From contig NC_060254.1 in the NCBI RefSeq assembly GCF_921293095.1, forward strand, positions 62,170,069 to 62,234,068: a stretch of 64,000 bases of DNA. The letters are read 5' to 3'. Position 1 is the first letter of the stretch. Every line of letters starts with the position of its first letter. The notes beneath the pieces are model-generated. The model searched no databases and was not told the DNA's origin. It saw only the letters and a list, made by a program, of their open reading frames with translations. Source of the DNA: Ischnura elegans. Lineage: Eukaryota > Arthropoda > Insecta > Odonata > Coenagrionidae. A program made the translations under genes and the position numbers. This document shows positions 56,590 through 64,000 of this stretch, one piece after another.

Positions 56590-59436
56590 ATGCCTTCCCT
56601 TGATCATGTAGCCATTTGGATCCGCAACATCAGAAAGTACTCACTTAAACTTGCTCAATATACTTGTCACGTTGAATTTTTATCCTCCTGTCTTTCCTTA
56701 GGCATTGTGCCCAATGGACTCACCATTAGGCTACCCCTATCAGGGCTACCTCCTAGTCTTCACTCCTTCTTCCATTCTCTTAAATTCCAACTATCATTCA
56801 ACATGTGCTACTGTGTCCTTTTCCAATACAAAACCCTGGTTTCTCAATACACATCTTACATTGAATCTCTAATTAATATAATCAATCTCTGCAGCCCACA
56901 ATCACTCTCAATTATCCACAAAATTCTTACTTCTGCTCATGATTCCCTCACTATGAGGCGTCAAAAAGCCCTGAAGAAACTGTCTTCCCTCTGCCATTCC
57001 TTTTTTCAAAACGGACTATCTTTACCACTAATCACTGCAAATCCCCCATCTGCCAGCCCACCTCTACACCTCTATAAACCCGACCTTGCACTTCTTCTCA
57101 ACCTCCCTGCTCCCCCCCCTGCCCCAGCCTCCCGGCCTCCTCCACAGAGGATCCCGCAGCGCGTTTTATCTCCTCCCCCCCACTCCTCCTCTCCCCCTTC
57201 TGGAGATAATCAGTCTCCGGAGCATACGGTGGTCAACTTATCTTCCTACTCCCTCACTCCAGACGAAATATCCGTGCTAGATAAGGGATTATCTTTCTCA
57301 CCCACACCCAAAGTCGATCCTGTGATGCTCGTAAGCGACACTATCAAGTTTTGCCGACGGTTGAAATGGAAATTCTTCTGGGACGCTCAGTCCTCTCCAA
57401 CGGCTCCGGCCGCTGTTCAAACTCCTAGCTCCCATCCCTCTCTAGCTAAATTCAAACCTCCTTCGCCTCACGAACCGAAACCTCTTCCCGCCAATCACCC
57501 TGTAGAAATATTCACCAATCTCCTTCTTTCCAAAGTTTCGGACCCCGCTTTTCTTAACTCTCTTCATCCTCCAACAAACCTCTCCACTACCGAAAAAAGA
57601 GCACTGAGCAATCTGAGAAAAAATTCTGATATTGTCGTTACTTCCTCAGACAAAGGATCTACTATTGTTGTGCTCAACTCCACCGACTATCTAACCGAAG
57701 CCCAAAGACAACTCTCTGACACCTCTTCCTACACACCTACCTCGCATGATCTCAACCCTGCCTTTCACCGAAACATCCAATCCTTTTTAAAAAGGAAAGG
57801 ACCAAGAGAGGGCCTTTCTAGTGGTGACATTTCCTTACTATCCCCACCCCATCCGCAAACCCCTCACTTCTACATTCTACCGAAAATTCACAAGGCCAAC
57901 AATCCTGGTCGCCCAATCGTCTCCTCTTTAAATTCCCCCACAGAACGAATCTCTTCCTTTGTTGACTATTATCTTCAGCCTCTTGTACACTCCCTTCCTT
58001 CCTACATTAAAGATACGTACCATTTCCTCAATCGCCTCCATTCCACCTCTCTCCCGGGCGATAAAGACATCATTATGGTCACTATCGACGTGACCTCACT
58101 ATACACCTCTATACCTCATGGAGAAGGCCTTGCCTCCCTTCGACACTTTCTTGACAATCGACCTACACCTCAGATACCCAGCACTGACTTTTTAGTCGAT
58201 CTCTCTCACCTAATCCTCACTAAAAACGCCTTCTCCTTCAACGATAAACATTATTTGCAGATTAAAGGTTGCGCCATGGGAAGCAGATTCAGCCCTTCAT
58301 ACGCAAATTTATTTCTTGGTCTCCTTGAAGAATCCTTCCTATCATCCTACCCACTTCAACCGTCACTTTGGCTTCGCTATATAGATGACATCTTCCTTCT
58401 CTGGCCTCATGGAGAAGACTCACTGAGCTCTTTCATTTCAGCACTCAATGAATTCTCCGAACTATCTTTTACCTCTAACCATTCCCCTTCTCGAATAACA
58501 TTTCTCGATGTTACCATTTCCCTAGAAAATAAAAGTTTCATCACTTCAGTCCACATTAAACCTACTAACAAACAACAATATCTTCACTTCAACAGCTGTC
58601 ACCCCTCACACACTAAACAATCCCTTCCTTACTCTCTCTCAGTAAGAGGCCACAGAATTTGCAATAATCCCGAATCCTTGGACATTTTTCTTAATAATCT
58701 TCACCACTCCCTTCTTCGTAGAGGATATCCTGAGAACCTCCTGCGTAAGAAAATCCTACACAATACTTACAAACCCAAAATTCATACCAAGAAACAAACC
58801 ACACATCTCTCCCTTTCCACCACTTACTTCCCGGGCGTGCAGGCTTTGAACAGAATCATCAAAAGCCTTTTTCCGATTCTTTCTAACAATGTCACTACTG
58901 GAAAAATCTTCTCTAGCTGTCCATCCTTATCCTTCCGTCGGCCGCCAAATCTATCTTCCATTCTCAAAACGACTAAACCACTCTCAAGGTTCACCACCCG
59001 TACTAGCTCTTTACCTATCCCTTGCCAACGACCCCGGTGCAAAACGTGTGCTATCCTCATTACCCAGTCACTTCCTAACAAATTTCTCACTTTTCCGCTT
59101 CCTTTCACTCCATCCCCCACCTGTACAACCAGTAACGTAATTTATATCCTTTTATGTAATTCCTGCCCCGCCTTCTACATTGGTTTAACCACCACCTCAC
59201 TCAACCTACGGATTAACAACCATCGAGCTTCTTGCAAATCCACTTCCCAATCTGCTTCGCTTCCTGTCCCTACCCACGCCTTTTCCCATAATTTAGAATT
59301 TGATGACTGCTTTCACATAGGAATACTTGCCTCTCTCCCACCCTCCGCCTCACCGCTAGAATTAAAAACTCTTGAATTGTCTTCCATTTGGCTACACCAA
59401 GCATTCAACCCGCCTGGCCTTAACAGGGCCCACTGA
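56590..59436 (+). CDS. Penelope-like reverse transcriptase / GIY-YIG endonuclease, full length
   Basis: 948 residues. Order: an N-terminal PLE-type region (1-149, helical, containing NGLTIRLPLSGLPPSL), a proline-rich linker (about 150-215), RT fingers (ILPKIHKANNPGRPIVSSLN), motif A TIDVTSLYTS with Asp near 500, motif B GCAMGSRFSPSYANL from 560, motif C YIDD at 597-600, and motif D FLDV at 638-641. A thumb-like HIKPTNKQQYLHF block follows, then a CQRPRCKTC cluster (Cys 812, 817, 820) and a GIY-YIG domain with VIYI near 850-853, YIG at 863-865 and LNLRINNHR. In this family the RT primes from a nick made by the GIY-YIG nuclease. There are no introns and no breaks. Subfamily (Neptune, Poseidon, Penelope) is not decided here. 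Confidence 0.97.
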   Translation: MPSLDHVAIWIRNIRKYSLKLAQYTCHVEFLSSCLSLGIVPNGLTIRLPLSGLPPSLHSFFHSLKFQLSFNMCYCVLFQYKTLVSQYTSYIESLINIINLCSPQSLSIIHKILTSAHDSLTMRRQKALKKLSSLCHSFFQNGLSLPLITANPPSASPPLHLYKPDLALLLNLPAPPPAPASRPPPQRIPQRVLSPPPHSSSPPSGDNQSPEHTVVNLSSYSLTPDEISVLDKGLSFSPTPKVDPVMLVSDTIKFCRRLKWKFFWDAQSSPTAPAAVQTPSSHPSLAKFKPPSPHEPKPLPANHPVEIFTNLLLSKVSDPAFLNSLHPPTNLSTTEKRALSNLRKNSDIVVTSSDKGSTIVVLNSTDYLTEAQRQLSDTSSYTPTSHDLNPAFHRNIQSFLKRKGPREGLSSGDISLLSPPHPQTPHFYILPKIHKANNPGRPIVSSLNSPTERISSFVDYYLQPLVHSLPSYIKDTYHFLNRLHSTSLPGDKDIIMVTIDVTSLYTSIPHGEGLASLRHFLDNRPTPQIPSTDFLVDLSHLILTKNAFSFNDKHYLQIKGCAMGSRFSPSYANLFLGLLEESFLSSYPLQPSLWLRYIDDIFLLWPHGEDSLSSFISALNEFSELSFTSNHSPSRITFLDVTISLENKSFITSVHIKPTNKQQYLHFNSCHPSHTKQSLPYSLSVRGHRICNNPESLDIFLNNLHHSLLRRGYPENLLRKKILHNTYKPKIHTKKQTTHLSLSTTYFPGVQALNRIIKSLFPILSNNVTTGKIFSSCPSLSFRRPPNLSSILKTTKPLSRFTTRTSSLPIPCQRPRCKTCAILITQSLPNKFLTFPLPFTPSPTCTTSNVIYILLCNSCPAFYIGLTTTSLNLRINNHRASCKSTSQSASLPVPTHAFSHNLEFDDCFHIGILASLPPSASPLELKTLELSSIWLHQAFNPPGLNRAH

Positions 59437-59554
59437 TCTCCATAGCCTTCTCCTCTTTCCCATCCCCCATCCTCTCCCTTCCCCTATCTTATCCTAATCT
59501 CCTCAGCCTTTAGGCATCCTCTGTCCTTCTCCTCAGTCTCTTCTTGCCTCCCTC

Positions 59555-59584
59555 CCGACGAAGACCCTAAGAGGTCGAAAATTT
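59555..59584 (+). ncRNA. Hammerhead-like motif in the PLE 3' UTR, copy E
   Basis: Same sequence as in copies B-D: CCGACGA (59555-59561), A, GACC (59563-59566), GGTC (59573-59576), GAAA (59577-59580). Confidence 0.35.
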
Positions 59585-59687
59585 GAAAGAAACTAACGTG
59601 TGAGTCCTCTTTTATTTGTGTCTGTGTTTTTGTGGCCTATCATGGCATTTATTTATATTCATATCACCTGTGGTGTCTTTCATAAGT

Positions 59688-59689
<2 letters not shown>

Positions 59690-59731
<42 letters not shown>
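59690..59731. repeat. (TA)n microsatellite at the right edge of PLE copy E
   Basis: About 20 TA units, followed by repeats of GAGTATATATAC. Together with the TA run at 48598 it brackets the inverted PLE arms. Confidence 0.95.
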
Positions 59732-59734
<3 letters not shown>

Positions 59735-59755
59735 TATATATACGAGAGTATATAT

Positions 59756-59878
59756 ACAGAGTATATATCCCGGCAAAATCTTATGTGTATCACTAGTCTT
59801 GAAAATGGTATAGTGTACCGAAACTAGTCGGCAATAAAGTGTGTGTTTTGTAGAAAAGCAAAGTAATTTTCTTCCAAC
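59756..59878 (+). repeat. PLE-type terminal fragment, right
   Basis: Reverse complement of 46877-47000 with few differences (ACAGAGTATATATCCCGG to AATTTTCTTCCAA). It contains the plus-strand hammerhead-like motif at 59799-59829 and abuts the right part of the split MITE. Confidence 0.8.
59799..59829 (+). ncRNA. Hammerhead-like motif, right flank of the PLE cluster
   Basis: TTGAAAA, T, GGTA (59807-59810), TACC (59816-59819), GAAA (59820-59823), CTAGTC. The core G is changed to A, as in the left-flank copy. Confidence 0.35.
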
Positions 59879-59940
59879 CCAAATAATTTTTATATTTGTC
59901 TGAGGCTTTGGGGGGGGATCGATCCCCTTATCCCCCCCTG
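59879..59940 (+). mobile_element. Right part of the hAT-type MITE split by the PLE cluster
   Basis: Continues the 12326-12598 family: AAATAATTTTTATATTTGTCTGAGG, then GGGGATCGATCCCC. The terminal repeat is eroded to CCCCCCCTG. The next eight bases, TAGTGGAG (59941-59948), match the left flank TTGTGGAG at 7 of 8 positions. Confidence 0.7.
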
Positions 59941-59948
59941 TAGTGGAG

Positions 59949-61199
59949 CGGGATATAAGCTGATCCCATGAATACAAGAATATCGGTCTTTCCATTATCT
60001 GCTGCTACATATGTATACCATCATCTTACTGACTTTGTTCCTTCACCTAGATATCCATGTGACCATGAATTCCAAGCTCGAAGTCTCCAATTTCTCTAGG
60101 CACTATCCTTCCCGAGTAACGCCGGTAGGCGGGCTAGTTAGATACACAGGGATCCAGCCTAAAAATTTCCATCCAATATTCTCCTTAGCTACGCTATTTA
60201 ACACCCACGGGAGAGACATAAAAGCTTTAAGCGCACACGAATGACGCTGACGATAAAAAAATCTGTGATATTTCCGATATGAATTCTCCCGAAATTTATA
60301 ATCACCTTTAAAAAAAATATTCCGCTCGTGCCTTGCCATTGCCATAAAAGAAACGCCACAAAAGAATGGAAAAGTGGACTGCGTTGGCTCATTTTTAAAC
60401 GCCTTCGGCATCCACCGGGCAAAAATCGTTAAAGCCTTATTTTTGTCTTTCAACTCATTTCTGGGAATTCTTTTTTCTCTCCTGGAATCGAGGAAATTCG
60501 GGTTAGAAAAAAAAGGGGGAGAGAGAATAAAACCATTCACGGCCGTTTGAATTACACGAATTCCGCGCGGGGACGCGGAGTTTCTTTCCCTCCCAAAAAA
60601 ACAGAGGTCCCAGAGAAAGGAAGGGGGCAGAGAACGCTACGAGACAAGTTTTCCAAGCATCATGAATTAGTGACGTGCTGGAGGCAGGGACGGAGAAACG
60701 TGGAATTCCAACTAACACAGGATATAAGGCTTCTTTCAGTGTTATCATTAATACAGAATTTCCCTTCGGATACAGAGCTTGAACAGGAAAGCGTAGGCTC
60801 GCCCGCAGAATTCATTATGAAATTTGCGGCTCCGGAGAGAAGGAAAATTTCTACGAATGCCTGATAGCTAACACCATAAATCCTCTCTATTATACAACGA
60901 CTTTAGCTGAGTTTATAAGTTACATTGACCACGACTATCTTCATCTTAATATTACAATTCATAACTAAGGGGTTGAGAAGCCAGGGGGTAAAAGTGATTA
61001 TTTATTTAAAGAGAGTACGGTACAGAAATTAGGTAGATAAAAACTCACAATATCATCTTGATTTTAAATAGAGCACTTGATTTTCCACTCAGAACACGCA
61101 CAGAACAAATACTTAATCGTACCCATTGGCCGCCAAATTTTTGTATACTCTACTATCAATGTCTGTACCCAACTCAGTGTAGAAAGATAATCACTTGTA
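59949..61199. other. Intergenic, no gene recognised
   Basis: Open frames at 60103-60540 (minus) and 60547-60864 (plus) have no recognisable domain. No repeat boundary was seen. Confidence 0.5.
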
Positions 61200-61849
61200 C
61201 CTCTTGGCTTCTCACCCCCTCAATTGATAAGCAAGCACAAGATTGCATTGACATTGCATTAACAATCAACACCAATATTAATATCGAAGCCCTAGGTGAC
61301 CACGGCGGCTCCTTTGTGATATGCACTGACTCCAGGAGCTCGCTACAAGCCATCTCTGGCTTCTCACCCGTGCACCCGATCGTGCAAGAAATACACTCTC
61401 TCCTGCTGACCCTTTCGAGAAAGGGTTTGAATATCCATTTTCTGTGGGTACCGGGACATGAGGGGATAGCCGGGAATGAGATAGCAGACGCTATGGCCAA
61501 GGAAGCTCTGAATAACGAAGTTCTTGTCTCAACGCTGGTTCCCCACGAGGACTTACGAGCATCTCTAAGAAATGTGGTATTTGGAAAATGGAGGGAGTCA
61601 TGGAGGATTCTAAATAATAACAAGCTCCGTGGCATCAAGGACATGGTAGCAGCGTGGCCCTCCTCAGCTCGTAGTAATCGGAGAGAGGAAGTAGTACTTA
61701 CACGATTGAGGATAGGGCACAGCCCCCTGACCCATGCGTATCTCTTTACTGAAGAGAAGGAACCTCCCCAATGTGGGGATTGTAAATGTCCATTAATTAT
61801 TAGACACATCATGCTAGATTGTGTTAAGTACCGCGAAGCGCGAAGATGA
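61200..61849 (+). pseudogene. 3' end of a LINE: RNase H domain and C-terminal Cys/His segment
   Basis: The frame is open from 61058, but only the part from about 61280 resembles a protein family. It shows an RNase H core: CTDSRSSLQAI (Asp codon 61328-61330), HFLWVPGHEGIAGNEIAD (His at 61457, Asp at 61487) and AMAKEA. The tail LTRLRIGHSPLTHAYLF and PQCGDCKCP..IRHIMLDC is usual after RNase H in arthropod LINEs (I, Jockey or R1-related). Reverse transcriptase and endonuclease parts are absent, so it is a 5'-truncated dead copy, and the N-terminal acidic residue of RNase H is not clearly present. The stop TGA is at 61847-61849. Confidence 0.85.
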
Positions 61850-61955
61850 AATAATCTAGGGGGAGACCTAAAAACCCTTTTAGGAGACCACCCCACCAAC
61901 TTAATCTGTACATTTCGGTTTCTCAGAGAAATAAACATTTTTAATAAAGTCTAAT
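61850..61955 (+). other. Probable LINE 3' UTR
   Basis: Short tail after the stop, with AATAAACATTTTTAATAAAG containing two AATAAA-type signals near 61930-61949. No target duplication was found. Confidence 0.5.
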
Positions 61956-64000
61956 TATGCACACTTTCAACGAAGACATCAGATGCAGTAGATTACTTTA
62001 TACATAACTTTTGTAATTAAATCGCACAGTAGTGGTGCAAAATGACCTCGCCGTCGACGCACCCTAAATCCAAATACTACTACTACAATATCGAAGCACG
62101 TAGTTCCTCCTGGCCAAAAAAGACCAAATGAAAATGGCTGACTATTTTCCTGCACCGAATATGATGACACACATTTTTAATTAGACGATGAAAAGGTAAT
62201 TGCTAGCCTTATCTCTGACGAATAAGTTTTCCACAAAAAATGGAGTGGCCAAATCAATTCTGAAGTTCAACAAAGCCCTAAGGAACTAGTGACGGTATCT
62301 TTTACTTTTACAAGAGCAACATGCACCAGCAACTCTTCAACAAGTAATTTCATCTTCCAAGAAAGTCTGTAACAACGTAAGCGGTCACATCTAAGACGGG
62401 ATCACCTACTACCGTACCCTAGCAAGAGTTTAAAAACTCTTGGAGGATAAGCATCACCTTGGAACTTTCAAAATTAAGACGGATCGATCTCATAAAATGT
62501 TGATGCCCGGAGGTAGTAGAGTTAGCTGAAGACATCAAGGGATAGGCAAACTAGGTACCACTTAAGCTTCCCAGGGAGAATATGATGTACTTAAACACAA
62601 AGAAGTACTCAAAAATATTCAGCTACTTCTAACAAAGAAAAAGCCTCAAAATTGAGTGCAAAGCATGAAGGTGACTAATTTGCATCGAAAAGAATTTTAA
62701 AGGTTACTTTCGTCTTTGATGGCTTCCACGAAAGTACACAGAACAAACTTCTGACAGGGGTTAATTGGACCGAAAGGACCCCAAGTTAAATGGCTTCATT
62801 CGCTAACTCCCATTTGGGGTGAACGTAGACCACCGTTGAAAGAGCATCAAAAGTATAATGAAGGAAAAATACTTTTTCCTTTTAAGGGCATAAAATTCTT
62901 CCAGAAAATATTAAGGAACTAATTATATATAAAACTGGAGACTGAGCGGTTAGATAAACTTGTTTTTCCCATGCATTTATTCCGATGACATATTGCCACA
63001 TCACGCTTTCATAAAATCATGAACAAGGCCAGTAAGTTAAGTTATCATGCCACGACTTTCTCAAAATAATAGCAACTTATCCAAACAATTGACATTATTG
63101 CGGTCACATACTAGTTAATATTGCGGAAGTGATTTATGTTTTCATTGCTTCAGATATCAAGAAAATATGGAAACTGTGGAATAACATGCTAAATTAACCG
63201 GGATTGAGAACAACGCAATGCCAAACGAACATGCGAAATCACGGCGGTATCTCCTCAAAGTATTTTCACTTTCTAAATTCGGATGAAACAAATTAACGTT
63301 ATAAGAAAATAATGACGCATTGCATCAAAGAAGTTTTGCTACTTCAAGCCTACAAAACATTATTTCCATTAACACTATGATAAACTATTTTGATTAGTTA
63401 CGAATACATGGGATACAATGACTATTTTTCTTTGGAATAAAATAAGTGCTAATTCGAATACGTATTCTTACTGTGCGTCACAAATGAATTTTGCATATAA
63501 ACACGTTATATTACAGTCGACGACTAGGCCACGCGACAAGGCTATCAGTACCGCAGTGCGAAGATGACTAACTTGGTTGATGTGCACAAAGCCTTGGAGT
63601 TAACCCCTAGTGTTGGACTAGTATAATGTCCATAATATTTTCTCATCCCATACATGCATAAAATTAGAGAACAAGCCATAACTTATCAATTACAGCCATA
63701 AGAAAACATCATCGCCCAGTTTTTAAATACAAAAATCGGGAATTTACCTTCTTAGGTATCCAATAACACCTTGGGTATCTCTGTCACAAGTCACCTACGA
63801 TTCGTGGAAAAAATACCGACTGATGCCAAAAAACCGCTTCCTCAGGAACTAATTTCCTGCATCCAAAGCATGAATGTAAAGCAGATAATCAAGAATTGGG
63901 AGGGTAAAGAATTCGGTGAAGGGGTTTGAATTACTACTAGTTTTGCAAAACTCCTAACACAAATTTCGTTGACATCCTAGATGATGCGTAACTGAATGCA
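61956..64000. other. Intergenic AT-rich DNA
   Basis: About 2 kb with no supported gene, RNA gene or bounded repeat. Confidence 0.5.

Larger units (their letters stand above)
56388..59690 (+). mobile_element. Penelope-like element copy E, full-length, plus strand
   Basis: Unit length is 3303 bp, measured from the repeat of the same terminal sequence after copy D and after copy E. Its 3' end merges into a (TA)n run. The terminal sequence shared by D and E (from CCCGACGAAG to AAGTAACATATAT) behaves like the pseudo-LTR of PLEs. Confidence 0.9.

Noticed and set aside
48841-59436. Interpretation of the PLE cluster as retrovirus-like LTR elements
   Set aside because: There is no gag, protease or integrase; the RT is PLE-type and followed by GIY-YIG, and the repeats arise from tandem copies.

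Overview
The window looks like repeat-rich intergenic or intronic DNA from an arthropod nuclear genome. It is AT-rich, has no operons or bacterial-type genes, and carries Penelope-like retroelements, hAT and pogo-type DNA transposons, tRNA-derived SINEs, a fragment of an RNase H-bearing LINE and eukaryotic 5S rRNA genes. I cannot name the species. I found no convincing host protein-coding gene: nearly all open frames that make sense belong to mobile elements, and the rest are short and resemble nothing I recognise.

Layout. 1-3263: a hAT-like transposon with a broken transposase on the minus strand; the window begins just inside its left end. 3264-15130: intergenic DNA with small elements (three inverted or nested repeats near 4.0-5.0 kb, tRNA-derived SINEs at 6.0 and 9.3-9.7 kb, a hAT MITE at 12.3 kb). 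15133-17935: a 2.8-kb foldback carrying two 5S rRNA genes in opposite orientation and several hammerhead-like motifs, with a pogo-type MITE nested in one arm. 17936-46600: mostly unannotated AT-rich DNA with several purine-rich islands, an old tandem duplication (32.9-35.5 kb), a three-unit ~175-bp tandem repeat (35.9-36.4 kb), MITEs at 24.2 and 40.7 kb, a TA-flanked element at 41.1 kb and a short foldback holding two hammerhead-like motifs at 41.8 kb. 46617-59948: one hAT MITE split by about 13 kb of Penelope-like elements (PLEs). 61.2-61.9 kb: the 3' end of a LINE.

The PLE cluster is the centrepiece. It holds a diverged 5'-truncated copy (A, plus strand), then a giant inverted repeat: copies B (full, minus) and C (truncated, minus) mirror copies D (truncated, plus) and E (full, plus). 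Within each arm the copies are tandem head-to-tail with a 3303-bp period. The two 5114-bp arms keep a constant mirror coordinate sum (108277) with no net indel, and encode the same 948-residue reverse transcriptase plus GIY-YIG protein. A single template switch, or an assembly or amplification artefact, would explain this.

A recurring theme, not tied to one element, is a hammerhead-ribozyme-like motif: CTGANGA, one extra base, a short stem, GAAA, then a tiny palindromic stem III ending in a pyrimidine (in most copies TC). It appears in at least five sequence contexts in the window. Hammerhead motifs are known in PLE terminal repeats, so most of these may be PLE remnants, but the one inside the 5S foldback is in an unusual setting.
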